64,000 nt of DNA from Papio anubis (GCF_008728515.1 NC_044983.1:129203139-129267138), one strand, 5' to 3'; positions 11,746 to 23,480 are shown, numbered from the stretch's first letter. The notes: a model not told the origin generated them from the sequence alone. A program made the numbers and translations.

Positions 11746-12039
11746 GAAGCACTCACCATCTGCAGCTTGTTGTGTGTGTGGGAGAGAGGTTGGAGCCATG
11801 GGCCAAGGGCAAATCTGTGGAGAATACTCTGTGCCAGGGGAAAAGCTGACTTTACTTTGGAGTCTTGGATGGGTTCTAGAAAAGAACGTGCCACAGTCTT
11901 TTGGAAATACTACTACTCATCCTTCAAACCTGCAATTCAATTCCCACTTCTCTGAAGGGCCACCCGTGCTCCTCTCTCACGAGCAGTAGGGGAACGTGGT
12001 CCCAGGAGGAGACAGCCAAGTCAAAGGCCACGCACTACC
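11746..12039. other. Unassigned sequence
   Basis: Nothing recognisable is seen. Confidence 0.35.
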
Positions 12040-12194
12040 ATGTCTTCACTGTGCAACCAGCAAGTTACCCAGCCTCTCTGTGACTCAATTTTCTTATCTA
12101 TTAGTTGGAGGATATTGTAATCCACTTCACAGGCTTTTTTTTTTTTTTGATAATTAAATGGGATGCAAAGTACATTCAATAAAAATTCTTATTT
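12040..12194 (-). repeat. MIR SINE
   Basis: 'CAAGTTACCCAGCCTCTCTG' then 'gactcaattttcttatct' and 'gataattaaatgggatgcaaagta' is the reverse MIR order. A run of 12 T interrupts it. Confidence 0.7.
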
Positions 12195-12310
12195 TCCCCA
12201 CTAGAATGGAAGATCTGTGAGCTCAAGAACTGTGTTTTGTGCACTGCTACATCCCTGCTGCTTAGAGGAACATGTGCCATATTGATGTTTGATGAATAAA
12301 TAAAGGAATG
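12195..12310 (+). repeat. L2 LINE 3' end
   Basis: 'CCCACTAGAATGGAAGATCT' then 'gtgagctcaagaactgtgttttgtgcactgctacatccc' and 'gatgaataaataaagg' match the plus-strand L2 3' end. Confidence 0.7.
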
Positions 12311-12399
12311 TAATACAAGATGACATAACATGGTATGAAGGGATGTATTGTTCTTAGTAATTTGTTTGTCTGCCCACCTGGCCTCTGCCCTCCAGGATG

Positions 12400-12502
12400 A
12401 AGGTCTTTTTCACTGGCCTCTGAATCCCAGTCCTCAGGCTGTGCCTGGGACACAGGGAGTCCTCACACAGTCTTTGATGAATGAATGAATGAATGAATGA
12501 AC
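12400..12502 (+). repeat. Second L2-like 3' end with (TGAA)n tail
   Basis: 'GCCTGGGACACAGGGAGTCC' leads into TTTGATGAATGAATGAATGA at about 12473-12500, the characteristic L2 terminal repeat. It lies about 170 bases after the preceding L2 tail. Confidence 0.65.
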
Positions 12503-14019
12503 ATGTAGCTGAAAGGAGTCCCTAAATCAAGGTGAGTATTGGCAGAATGGAGGTAGGACACTGCACAGCCTAGGCCTGATGAACTCCTTTGGTGGTCTTG
12601 TTTAAGGAGCCTCTCTTGGCAGCTCTGAGAGGCTGGTGATGGGGAAGCTGCCAACCTCAGTCTGTGGCTCCATAAGCACATGCTGTGAATTGGAGGCTGA
12701 GTCCTCATTTAGACCTTCAGGATGCTCGAACTGTCATGTGGGAGATTTGTCCAGCCCTGGTATCGCCAATTTACACCTCTCAGCTGCCCTCAACCACCTC
12801 CTCTGCAGGAGCTCGAACTTGCCAGAGTCTTGTTACTCTTTTCAGAGGCTCCCTTTCTGCCAGCACTCACAGGTCTCTTTAGTATAGAAATTGACTTTGC
12901 CTCTTTGGCTAAGATTTTGTCCCCTTCCTCTCATCTCTCATGTTGGAATAGTCTTTTTCTGCTCTTTGAGAAGACATGAAAATCATCTTGTAACCACTCT
13001 AGCAAGTACTTGCCTTGCATTGTGTACAATGGTAAAATAAGGGTTGCATGTGTTAGTAAATCCTGCCCCTGTTATAATGTTAATGCAATCCACATGTTGA
13101 TAATTACACCTAACAGTTAATAACTGTCAAGAATATGTTGTCTTCACGTACACTGTCCCTCAAAACTCAGAAAACTTCAATGAAAGTGTGAGTGCTAAGT
13201 TGCCTGCATTTAGCTCTACCTCCTCCTTGCCAGGGCCTAATGAACCCGTCGAAGATGCATGGATGCATCTTCTTACACCGTGCATGGAGGTGGTTCCTCT
13301 CTCTCTGCCACTGGGGATGAACAATAAACAACCGGCCTCAGCTGCAAAGGGAAGCAGTACTGACGGCAAAATGAACATTGACAAAAAGGCCAAAATTCAT
13401 GACAAAATGGGTGGCAACTGGTCACCCCACGCCTGGGCTCACACTTCCCCCTGATCCTGCCCAGAAATGTGCTTCTCAGGTCACTTTAACTCAGAAACCC
13501 ACTGACGTGTTCAAAGCTCTAAGATTTAGGGTGATCTAATGGTTTTCTTTTTTCAATTGTCCAAGACATCTGAATAACTTTCTTCTTGACAAAAGTGTCA
13601 CTTCCATATTTCCAGCACTAAACATGTGGGATTTTAAAGATAAAACCAGAAAAAAATATTGACAAGAACGAAGCGATTTCTATTCCCGAGTTTCTTCAGG
13701 GTCTTTCTGTTTGGAAGCAGCTGTGTAGAAGGGTCGGGCTGGCTGTTGACTTCATCATGCTGGTTGCAGAGCACTGACCTCACTGTTGACTTTGGAACAT
13801 GTCCTAGGCTCCGAAAAGAAAAGAGAGTCTCCACCAAGTAACTCCATGGGATTAAAAGCAACTATAAGCAATAGTTTCCTTTGAAGCTCAGCTCTGGAGA
13901 GAACCCATTCATTTCATAATCAAATTATATCAGAGGGTGAGAAGGCAGCCCAGCAGAAGGTCCTCATGAGATCTGCCGGCCCTTGGATCTGAGGAATAAC
14001 TGAGGAAGAGTTGGTCTTA
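12503..14019. other. Unassigned sequence with a small palindrome
   Basis: No gene found. A perfect 10-bp-arm palindrome GAAGATGCAT/ATGCATCTTC with a 2-base centre lies at 13251-13272. Confidence 0.4.
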
Positions 14020-14034
14020 AGAGAAGAGGCATCA

Positions 14035-14329
14035 GCCGGGTGCAGTGGCTCAAGCCTGTAATCCCAGCACTTTGGGAGGCTGAGGCGGGTGGATCTCCTG
14101 AGGTCAGGAGCTCCAGACTACCCTGGCCAACATGGTGAAACCCCACCTCTACTAAAAATACAAAAATTAGCTGAGCGTGGTAGTGGGTGCCTGTAATCTC
14201 AGCTACTCGGGAGGCTGAGGCAGGAGAATTTCTTGAACCCAGGAGGCGGAGTTTGCAGTGAGCCGAGATTGTGCCATTACACTCCAGCCTGGGGGACAAG
14301 AACAAGACTTCATCTTAAAAAAAAAAAAG
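14035..14329 (+). mobile_element. Alu, AluS-like
   Basis: A full dimer from 'GCCGGGTGCAGTGGCTCAAG' to a 12-A tail. Target duplications of 15 bases, AGAGAAGAGGCATCA and AGAGAACAGGCATCA, flank it at 14020-14034 and 14330-14344 with one mismatch. It landed a few bases inside the 5' end of the L1P fragment that follows. Confidence 0.95.
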
Positions 14330-14339
14330 AGAGAACAGG

Positions 14340-14649
14340 CATCATCTTTAGCAAACTAACACAGTAACAGAAAACCAACTACCACATTTTCTTACTTATA
14401 ACAAGGAGCTAAATGATAAGTCATGGAGGAACATCAGACATTGGGGCCTACTCGACAATGAAGGGTGGGAGGAGGGAGAAGATCAGAAAACTTAGCTATT
14501 ACGTACTAGGCTTAGGGCCTTGGTTATGAAATAATCTGCACAACACACCCCTATGACATGAATTTACCTATCTAACAAAAATTCACATGTACCCCTGAAT
14601 CTAAAAGTTAAAAAAATTAAAGTTAAAAAAATTAAAAAAAAAGAAGAAG
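14340..14649 (+). mobile_element. 5'-truncated L1P 3' end
   Basis: Starts within the last residues of ORF2 ('CATCATCTTTAGCAAACTAA'), runs through the L1 3' UTR ('ggggcctact', 'acatgtacccctgaatc') and ends in an A-rich tail. A probable target duplication is AAGAGAAGAGG near 14018-14028 against AAAAGAAGAGC at 14650-14660. Confidence 0.9.
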
Positions 14650-14660
14650 AAAAGAAGAGC

Positions 14661-15248
14661 AACGATCAAGGTACACATTTGGTTCTAGGGCCAAGCTACT
14701 GCATTGGAGAGGACTGGGGAGTTCAGCTGAGGTCTGTCACTGGGACTGTCTGTAGACCCCCAGCCAGGCCCCATGTCTTCCAGCCTGAGTTGGAGGTGAG
14801 AGGGCTATTGCCTCAAGGCTCTCTGAGACACTGGAAGCCCAGAGCTGCTGTGCCTTGGGGTGTAAGGGTACAATGGTGGGATGGAGAGAGACCCTGCCTT
14901 GAGCAGAGCACACATGGGAGCTGTGTGGTGCAGCATGGCAGGGCTGAAGCTGCCAGTTAGTTATGAAAGAGCAGCCCCTACTGCTCATGGGTAGGTTTCA
15001 GCAACGGGGTCCCAGACATCAGGAAACCAGAGCCCCAGCAGGAGAGGCCATGGCAAGTCCCGTGCATCTGAGCAGGAAGGTAATCCTGCCCCTCACCAGG
15101 CTCCCAAAAATGGATGAGCATCCCTGGTCATGGGAGAGGCTAAAAGCCTTTACTGGGTGCTCTCCTTCATTCCCCAGCTGGAAAAATCTCAGGGTTAGCT
15201 CAGATTAAAAATACATTAAAAATACAAAGACATGTTGTCCTTTATAAT
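14661..15248. other. Unassigned sequence
   Basis: GC-richer than its neighbours, with short frames and no domain recognised. Confidence 0.4.
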
Positions 15249-15258
15249 AGAAATGTTA

Positions 15259-15582
15259 GGCCGGGCGTAGTGGCCCATGATGGCCGGGCGCAGTGGCTCA
15301 CACCTGTAATCCCAGCACTTTGGGAGATCAAGGCAGGCAGATCAGGAGGTCAGGAGACTGAGGCCATCCTGGCCAACATGGTAAAACCCTACCTCTTCTA
15401 AAAATACAAAAATTAGCTGGGCATGGTGGCTTATGCCTGTAATCCCAGCTACTTTGGAGGCTGAGGCAGGAGAATCGCTTGAACCAGGGAGTCGGAGGTT
15501 TCACACCACTGCACTCCAACCTGGCAACAGAGCAAGAGTCCCTCAAAAAAAAAAAAAAAAAAAAAAAAAGAAAGGAAGAAAA
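15259..15582 (+). mobile_element. Alu with a duplicated 5' head and an internal deletion
   Basis: Two Alu starts occur in tandem: GGCCGGGCGTAGTGGCCC at 15259 and GGCCGGGCGCAGTGGCTC at 15282. Only the second continues into a full Alu. Around 15500 the usual 'gcagtgagccgagat' segment is missing, leaving 'ggaggtttcacaccactgc'. The tail is about 24 A followed by a mixed A/G run. AGAAATGTTAGG flanks the whole unit at 15249-15260 and 15583-15594, so the extra head was present at or before insertion. Confidence 0.95.
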
Positions 15583-15594
15583 AGAAATGTTAGG

Positions 15595-16789
15595 CACCAC
15601 TGATTGTGTTTGTTTATTTTATTTTATTTTCTGTTCAGACACCTGTTTCCCAAGGGAAACCAGTCCACTCCCTGACTTTAGCCACCCAGATTCTGCCCTC
15701 TCCGAGCATAGGAGACAGAAAAAAATTCCAGGTTCTATGCAGTACCATGTCCCTTGAATAGTGAGAGAGGCAAGCAGGGAATCAAAACTTTTCTATGAAA
15801 AATGATACATAGATTCTGGGAAATAAGTGGTCTTCTTTTTTCAGGGATCGTGAGCTATAAAAATACAGGCATGGGATATACAGAAGGCATCTTTTCTACT
15901 ACCATTGCAGGAAGTCCAACTGAGAGTGAAGTCAACAAACAGGAAACAGGCAAAGCGCTGCTGGAGCCATAGAGACCAGGCATCCGCCGAGCCCCTAGAC
16001 CTGATGTGTCTTTAGCCAGTTTCTACCTCGGATTTCCTCCTATTTTAAGCCTACATTTTCTTTCCTGCATCCCTTTCTTCCTTCTTAATTTACTTTTAGT
16101 TGAGTTATTTTGAAAGATTTCCATTTAACCAAGAAATTAGTGCTTGGAAGTGACTAGCCCTATAAAACAGGCTCACCTGGGTCAAGACAAGGTGAAAGGT
16201 ATGAGGAGTCCCCTGTTGCATCTGGGGAGCTGGAAATCTCTGGTTTGCAGTAGTAACAAAACAGTCTGTTAAATTGTTACAATGCATATCTAAAGCCTCA
16301 GTCCCTGGTCCTTCTGAGAGGAGGAGTTGGTAGTCAATATCAGGAGGTTAAGAAGTAGACTCCTATGGCTTTAACTATTGCACACTCCATCCAAGCCAGT
16401 TATTTTTAAAGAAGGAAGGAAATGGTGGAAATTTTGTTTACAGGCATTTTCTGCCTCTGGGCAGCTGTTCAAGATCACGGAGAATCAGATTTATGGGGCC
16501 TGTAAATTTGCAAAAGCCCTGTTCCTTACCCCAATAAAGCTAGTGAAGCTGGAAAATATAACTGGAAATAAGATTGTGGCCCGGAAGGAGGTGGAAAATT
16601 AGGAAAGCCTGACTCCCTGTATTCCTCCAGAGATATTCTCTCTGTGCACTCTGTTTTACAGCCTGGAGGCAGAGCACAAGGAACAGATCGGCCTCCCTAC
16701 TGAGCCAGCCACCCAAATGGAGGCCATGCAGCTGAAAAATATGGGAAAGGGCAGAGCTTTCAGATCCATTAATAAGTAACAAAACCTAT
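15595..16789. other. Unassigned sequence
   Basis: No gene and no family recognised. It contains a pyrimidine-rich stretch around 16060-16090. Confidence 0.4.
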
Positions 16790-17080
16790 GGCCTGGCGCG
16801 GTGGCTCACGCCTGTAATCCTGGCACTTTGGGAGGTCGAGGCAGGTGGATTATGAGGTCAAGAGATCGAAACCATCCTCGCCAACATTGTGAAACCCCGT
16901 CTCTACTAAAAATACAAAAATTAGCCAAGCTTGGTAGCCAATGCCTGTAATCCCAGCTACTCGGGAGGCTGAGGCAGGAAAATTGCTTGAAACCTAGGAG
17001 GCAGAGGTTGCAGTGAGTCGAGATAGCGCCACTGCACTCTAGTCTGACGACAGAGCTAGACTCTGTCTCAAAAAGAAAAA
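16790..17080 (+). mobile_element. Alu, AluS-like
   Basis: A dimer from 'GGCCTGGCGCGGTGGCTCAC' to a short mixed tail. Imperfect flanking repeats AAGTAACAAAAC and AAGTAATGAAAAC are a plausible target duplication. The 107-residue minus-strand frame over it is a typical antisense-Alu reading frame, not a gene. Confidence 0.93.
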
Positions 17081-17083
17081 GTA

Positions 17084-17995
17084 ATGAAAACTTCAAGGGA
17101 GTATCCAGATTCATGGACTCTGACTCCAAAAGCTCTTGTCTTGGTTACTGGCCAGTGGTGTTTTCAGAAATTGCATCAATTAACAGATGACTGAGATGTT
17201 AGGGGATTTTGTATGGCAGGAGGAACTTCAATCCTGGTAAATGCAGGATGGTGGTTACACAACTCCCCAGGCCTCTGAGACAACAGGAAGCAGACTGACA
17301 AGTGATTGCAGGCCGGGGAGGGGAATCCTTCCAGTGCTTGTTTCAAATGCAGCCTAGGGAGCAGTGGACAAAAGCAAGCTGTTTAAAGAGCAGAAGTGGA
17401 TGGGCCAGGTTGACTGATCAGGAAACTTCCTGACTTGCCAAAACAATTGAATCTGAATCTGCTGCCCAACAGGATGGCTGTGCAAACATAAGCCATTTCC
17501 CCCTCCCCATTTATCCAAAGGTGGAGACAACCTTGATCTTTTTCTTTTCTTGTTTTTCCTCTACTATTGTATGCTGAGTGTCAAGACTAGTTAAAATTAT
17601 TATTCATCTCATAGGTTGATCGACCATGAAAAATACACTGGAATATAACTAAGAATTTAATCAGAAAAATGTGAATTTGAAACTGAATGTAGTAATTGAA
17701 AACATCTTGGAGTTGTCTCTCTTTGAGGGAGGGGTGGGTACATTTTCCTTTATAGATGGGATAGTTCTCTTTTTTTAAGAAAGGAATATTTCTGGAACTT
17801 ATGAAAATGAAGGTTCAGGAATGCACAGGACAGCCAAGGGGTGGAATGTAGTGGTGAGAGCATGTCTGTTTTCTTTGGGTCTACTAATTCCCCTCCCCAG
17901 TTCTATGTGTTCACACCGGGATTGTTCATCATGGTGGATCATCATGATGATGGACCATCCCAATGTGATTGTCTGCCCTCATTAGTTACAAGGTG
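17084..17995. other. Unassigned sequence
   Basis: No gene. A near-palindrome centred on ATCATGAT lies at about 17931-17960. Confidence 0.4.
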
Positions 17996-18000
17996 TTTCA

Positions 18001-18398
18001 GTTATCTATTGCTGTGTAACAGATGACACCAAAACTTAGTGGCTTAAAACAACAATAATGCATCACATCCCATGATTTGTGGGTTGGCTGGACTTAGTTT
18101 GGCCCTGCTGCTGTTCTGTGTGATTGTTGTGGTACATTCTGCAGGTAACTCATCTGGGGCTGGGATATATCCAGGATGGCCCCAAAAGACTAAAAACGAA
18201 AGCTACAAGGTCTCTGATGACATAATCCCAAAAGTTATATGGTGCCACTTCCACCACATTCTATTGGTCAAAATGAATCAAAAGGCCAGCTCGGATTCAA
18301 GGGGAGAAACATAGACGCTTCCTCCCTCTTAATGAGAGGAGCAGTATGCATAGACAAGGTTGAGAGGAATGTTGGTACATCTCTTTGTTGATGATGTA
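18001..18398 (-). mobile_element. Ancient LTR-like repeat, MLT1/LTR33 grade
   Basis: 'TATCTATTGCTGTGTAACAG' then 'caaaacttagtggcttaaaacaacaa', ending with 'cacattctattggtcaaa' and 'tcaaggggagaaacatagac', is a common mammal-wide interspersed repeat that I take to be an LTR in reverse orientation. Subfamily not certain. The 18072-18314 frame lies inside it and is not a gene. Confidence 0.6.
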
Positions 18399-18762
18399 TT
18401 ACACTTCACCCTGGCTACAAATATTTATGTCTCCCATGCGTACAAAATACTCTCAGACCCTCACAAGATCCCTGAAGTCTCATCCAATCATGGGATAAGG
18501 CTGCTCCAAGTCCAAAATCTCATTATGTAATGAGGTCTAGGTGCAGATTAAACTTCTTAGGTGCAATTCCTTGAATGTAACTCCTTGGGTGCAACACCAG
18601 TTGATCCAGTGGTCTGGGCACTTAAAAAAAATTATTCTCTACATAAACACTCAATATGCAATGATAAGATAGGACCAAAGGGCTACATTTGATGCTTGTA
18701 TTTATGAATGGGAAAGGAGGAAGAATGGGAAGTACAAAGCCATCTTTAGCCATTCTTAAATT

Positions 18763-18965
18763 TAGCCAGGCATATGTAACTTGTACCCCAAGCTTAGTAG
18801 CTTAAAAGAGAAAACTATAACAATGTATTCTTTGTTGATGATTCTATACATTGGCTGGGTTCTGCTAGGTGGTTCTGCTCCATTAATTGTTGGCTGGTAT
18901 CACTCAGATAGCTGTAGGACTAGCTTCATGAGCATGTGACCAGGGCATTTTAAGGGCCCTGTACT
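18763..18965 (-). mobile_element. Second ancient LTR-like copy, first part
   Basis: 'TTGTACCCCAAGCTTAGTAG' followed by 'cttaaaa', 'gctgggttctgctaggtggttctgctcc' and 'tggctggtatcactca' repeats the start of the element at 18001-18398. It breaks off near 18965. Confidence 0.55.
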
Positions 18966-20099
18966 TAAAGGGCCTCAAGATTGAGGTTTAAAGCTTTGTT
19001 GTCTCTATCTTAAAATAGTGGTCACATTTATCTTTGAATTTGCGTTTTGTAAATAATAGGACAACTGAATATTCACAGAGGGCTTGAAACATGTGGCCCT
19101 GCTTCCCACTATATCACTCCTGTCTCCCCACCACATCCCCAGATGAGATTTTCAGCCACTTTCTCCATGTACCTTGATGTCCTGGGCTCCACCTGGCATT
19201 CCTCTCTTGGCTTTTGCCCCATGACCACTGTTGCCCTCCACCTGGGATGGTGACAAGGTTGGGTCAGCAAGGGGAAAGTCTGTGTTCTGCCACCACTCTC
19301 TACTCTCTAGTGTTGGAGGGACCCAGGCACAGGGTGTTGGGAGGGTCTAGGTCAGACATCCATGCCCCATGGCTTCTTGGGGTGGGTCATGGCAGTGGCC
19401 ATTCCTGCCCTGGGCTGGCAGCACCATAGAACCATTTGGTGGGTGACTCAGCACTTGGGAGCCTCTTGCCCACCCCTGACTTGCACATCCTGGCATGGAG
19501 GTTGCCATACCCTTGAGGATTGTTTGTTCATTATGGTTGGGGTGGCAGGTTATGGGATGAAAAAATACCTCACTTATCTTCTCCACCCTCATCCCAGTTC
19601 TGGCTACCATTCCAATAGTTTGTGGAAGGAGGATCCCGGTGGCCATCAGGCTTGATCCCAGGTTGCAGGGCAGGAACCACAGAGACTTGTGAAAGTCTGC
19701 ACCTGCCCCATGAGTGTCCTAAGGAGGCCCTCCTTTGATCTACTCTATGCCTGGGGGGTCCCACTCCCAAGCTTTCTTTTGGTCATCTGGAGGCACTATC
19801 CAGAGCTGAGTCACAAAACACAAATTGTGAAATTTCAGTGATTCTGCAGGTGAATTAAGTGCTCTGATGTTTGTACTTAAAAGTAGAATTTAAAATGAAT
19901 GGTAAAATTCATGCTAATAATTTAGTATCAATGTTCTTTACTTAAAACAATATTAAATTGCAGATTTTTAAAAAAGTCACAAGTGGAGAGATAAACCATG
20001 AACTAAAGGGAACACTTTGTATATTTTAATACATTTAATGGTACTTTTTTTCTGCTTTTTGTACAAAAGGCTCCATATTTTTATTTTGCAGAGGGTCCC
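18966..20099. other. About 1.1 kb of unassigned sequence splitting an ancient repeat
   Basis: The flanking pieces look like the two halves of one LTR-like copy, so this block is a candidate insertion. It is GC-rich at 19100-19800 and AT-rich afterwards, as a retroposed unit can be, but I recognise neither gene nor family. Confidence 0.4.
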
Positions 20100-20475
20100 A
20101 GGAATTCTGTAAGCAGTCCTGTGTGGATACAATTAACTGGGAGCTTGGCTAGTGTTGGAACATCCAACACAGCTTCACTCCCAGGTCTGTGGGCTCAGCA
20201 AAGAGGCTGAAATGGCTGGGACTACCTGTACCTCTCTCTTGTGTGATCTCTCACCAATGAGCAGTCTAGCTCAAGCTTCTTTACATGGTGGCTTGCTCCC
20301 AAGAAGATGAAACTGAAGGTAAGGGAGCTCTAAAAACTTAAGACTGAAAGTCTTACATTGTCACTTCCACTGCATTTATGAGTCAAACTATATCACAGAG
20401 ACATCCCAGATTCAAGGGAGAGATTACAGATATACTTCTTGATAGGAGAGGTGACATGTGCAACCAGGGTAGAGA
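20100..20475 (-). mobile_element. Second ancient LTR-like copy, remainder
   Basis: 'CTTCTTTACATGGTGGCTTG', 'gtcacttccactgcatttatgagtcaaa', 'ccagattcaaggga' and 'gataggagaggtg' correspond to the end of the 18001-18398 repeat. Confidence 0.5.
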
Positions 20476-20994
20476 GGGATTGTAGTCAGCCTTGTTGCAG
20501 ACAACCAACCACAGAAGAGCAAGTGACTGGTTGCTGAAGTTAGGTTAATCAGCATGCCCTCTCCCCTCAGTAGCAGTCAGAAAGTAGTCCCCAGGTGGAC
20601 ACATGCCTCAAGAAAATCTATTCAATTCACAGCATCTAGCATTTATACTCTGGAAGAGGAGTTTCTTTTTCTTTCAGATTGCAGTTGTATGGATTTAGAC
20701 TTGAAATGATCAGTAGTCATTTTTCCTTTGAGGTAGAAAGAGCCTGGTCAACAAATGAAGCAACAGAGAAACAATGTCCTGCCATCATCTTTGGAAGGTC
20801 TGGAGCATTTATACACATGGCCAGCATGACTCTTATCTTCCCACTGTGTAAGTCAACACCATTTATGTGCTTAAGCCGTCTTGAATTTGATCTCTGTCAT
20901 ATCCTCAAAATATTTAGTAATACAATGAGGCACTATAGACAGACTATGCACATTGTTTTACATCATCCTTTCAGTACAACTATCCTGTTGCTTA
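20476..20994. other. Unassigned sequence
   Basis: A 109-residue plus frame at 20679-21008 has no domain I recognise. No gene is called. Confidence 0.35.
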
Positions 20995-21800
20995 AGCCAA
21001 AAGCCTAAGAATCATGACCCTTTCTTTCCCCGCCTTTTCAGACTTTAAATCTAATCTATTAACATTTCTTTTTGACTCTATTCCAATCTAAAGCCTAAAT
21101 TCATCTACTGCTGATCATCCTTTCCCCATAATTTAAGCCAACATCATCCTTCTTCCTATAACAGAATCCTAACAAACCCTCCTGCTTCCACTCTTGTCTC
21201 CTTATAGTGAATCATCATGCAGCATAGTAATTTCTAAAATAAAATGAAATCATAACACTCCACTAATTACAACCCTCCTATGGCTTTCCACTGTGTTTAG
21301 GTTAAAATCCAAACAGTTTAATGGCATTTACAAATTCACTATGTCCTGGTGCCTGTTTATCCCTCCAAATAAACCTTGGACCCACCTCAGCTCACATTTT
21401 CTGTACACCAAACACATTGTCAGGCGCTTCCATGAACACTTGTGATTTTTCTGTGTCCAAGTTTCTCCTTCTCACTTCACACCCATGATTTCCATATGTC
21501 TTCCCCTATTCACCCTTTAGGACCCAGATCAAATGTTTCCTTTTTATAGAGTCTCTCCCAGAAGCCTCTCTATTGGTCTAAAAGAGCTTCCTCCCATTCA
21601 CCCTCAATCATGTTATAAGATAGAGATAATTTCTGTGGTAGCACATGCCATTCCGTGACATTATTTTATTATTATTTTTAAATTTTTGGTTTGTTTGTCT
21701 ACTATATGAATTTTTCTATTAAAATATAAGCTCCTTGAGGGTAGGCACTATTTTCAGTGCCTAGCACAGTTTTCTAGACATTCAACAAAAAGTAGCAACA
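20995..21800 (+). mobile_element. L2 LINE, about 0.8 kb of 3' region
   Basis: A long stretch keeps the L2 order: 'CATAACACTCCACTAATTAC', 'ctatggctttccactgtgtttaggttaaaatccaaa', 'gtcctggtgcc', 'cccagatcaaatgtttcc', 'cccagaagcctctc' and the tail 'aatataagctccttgagggtaggcact'. L2 is an ancient LINE. No usable frame remains. Confidence 0.85.
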
Positions 21801-21814
21801 ATGAAAACCAATAA

Positions 21815-21985
21815 AACAAAAATCCACACTATGAGGCACATGTTGTAATCTTCATTTTACAGATTTAAATTCTAAGGCTCAGAGAAGTCAAATGATATGT
21901 CTACGGTCACATATTTAAGAAGAGGTGAAGCTAGTATTCAGGTCAAACTTTGCCCGCCTCCAAAACCCAAGCCCTTGTTGCCTTT
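21815..21985 (+). repeat. MIR SINE
   Basis: 'CATTTTACAGATTTAAATTC', 'aaggctcagagaagtcaaatgatatgtctacggtcacat' and 'aagctagtattcaggtc' form the MIR 3' half. Confidence 0.8.
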
Positions 21986-22554
21986 GTGTGCCCTTTTTAT
22001 AAAGTTGATCTACTCATGGGTCACATTTAAAGGTCTTGTAGATCAAGAATCATCCACAGTGGGACGCTGAAGCTATGAGGCAATCAAATGGTGTCTTGGC
22101 TCTTCTCACTGTGTTCTTACTACCAAGCATAGATTCAAATAATTCTCAAGCATGGCTGTCAAGGTAAAAGGTAACAAATGGTAACACACAGCCTCCAGGT
22201 GAGTCCAAAGGGTTTATTCTTGACTCTGGTGAAAGTATTCAGGAGCTGGTTTCACATTTAAGAGTTTTGTTTTACCATTAAATAAGTCACTTTCTTCCCT
22301 CCATTGGAAAAGAGGGAGGGAGCTCCCCTTGAAAGCTTGGAATAATTGACTTAGTTTGTGCTGAGATGTTCTTTCCTCATTTATCTCACCTTCTACAGGT
22401 CTTGCTCCCCCTTCTTGTTCAGGTTTCTTCTCTAATGACCTCCTCAGGGCAGCCTGCACCCACCACCCTATGCACTTTTGTGTCCTGAGCCTGCTCCTTT
22501 GCCTCAGTGCACCAATCATTACCTGCCATATTTTCTAAATATGTGTCTGTGTCT
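21986..22554. other. Unassigned sequence
   Basis: Nothing firm. The minus frame at 22214-22519 has no recognised domain. Confidence 0.35.
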
Positions 22555-22680
22555 TCCAGGACAATGTAAGCTCCCTGGCATCAGGGACTTTATTTTATTT
22601 ACCCACACATACCTGGGGCCTAGAAAGGTGTCAGCGCATAGTAGAAATTCAATAATATTTGTTGAATGAATGGACAAATA
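22555..22680 (+). repeat. L2 LINE 3' end
   Basis: 'GACAATGTAAGCTCCCTGGC', 'gtcagcgcatagtagaaattcaataatatttgttgaatgaatgg' is a well-preserved L2 3' terminus. Confidence 0.85.
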
Positions 22681-22789
22681 CATAAGTGAATCCTTTCAAG
22701 TATGGATTTAGAGTGTGCTAAGGAAGACCCTCTCTACTCAAAAGGAATGGGAAGGAGCTGCCATTTCTTGAGTTTCCCTGATGCCCAGG

Positions 22790-22985
22790 GCTCTTTCTCC
22801 TAAGAAACTAAGAAACTCACTTGTCCTTCCCACTCTGCAGTTAGAGAGCTGTAATCACGCCCACTGGTCTGATGGGAAAGCTCAAGTGTTGGAGAGGTTA
22901 GGTGACATGTGCATGATACATAGCTGGAAAATGGTGCGGCTAGGATTACATTCTGTTCTGTCCTACTTGAAAGGCCATACTCTTT
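22790..22985 (+). repeat. MIR SINE
   Basis: 'GATGGGAAAGCTCAAGTGTT', 'ggagaggttaggtgacatgtgcatgatacatagctgg' and 'gctaggattacattctg' follow the MIR pattern. Confidence 0.7.
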
Positions 22986-23480
22986 CAGCTAAGGAATATT
23001 ACACAAGCCTCGGTGGCAGGGAGACTAATACTAATTACAATATTGAAATAGAATTGTAGTAATTTAAAAGTAGGAAAAATGTCCTACTCCCATTCTCTAT
23101 TAGGCATTTGACATTTTCCTTTCAAAGTAGAATGAAATTTTATAGCTTGGATGATCAGACTTAAAAAAAAACTATGGCTCAAAAGGTTTTTTTCTTTGTC
23201 CTTCTGGTTATTTCACCATTTTCTTTGTAGTAGTATTGTTATTTCTAGAATCTTTCTTAGCAGAATGAATTCCCCTGGTATGTAACATTTATTTAACTTA
23301 GAATTTTAGTTAGGTTATTTGGAAAGCTGAACTCACCAACTGAGTCATAAATCTTGGAATATCATAAGACAAGCCCTCCAAACACATAACCTTCAGGACC
23401 CTGACCCTGTCTATGTCAGCAGGCCACCACAGTAAGGAGAGAAAGCAGTTATTAAGGGATCACTGTAGAACACATTGTAG
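22986..23480. other. Unassigned AT-rich sequence
   Basis: No feature is seen before the start of the DNA transposon at 23483. Confidence 0.4.

Noticed and set aside
16806..17129. 107-residue minus-strand frame
   Set aside because: The text VRLECSGAISTHCNLCLLG is the standard antisense Alu reading frame.
17931..17960. Near-palindrome centred on ATCATGAT
   Set aside because: Short, imperfect and made of simple ATC/GAT units, so probably chance.
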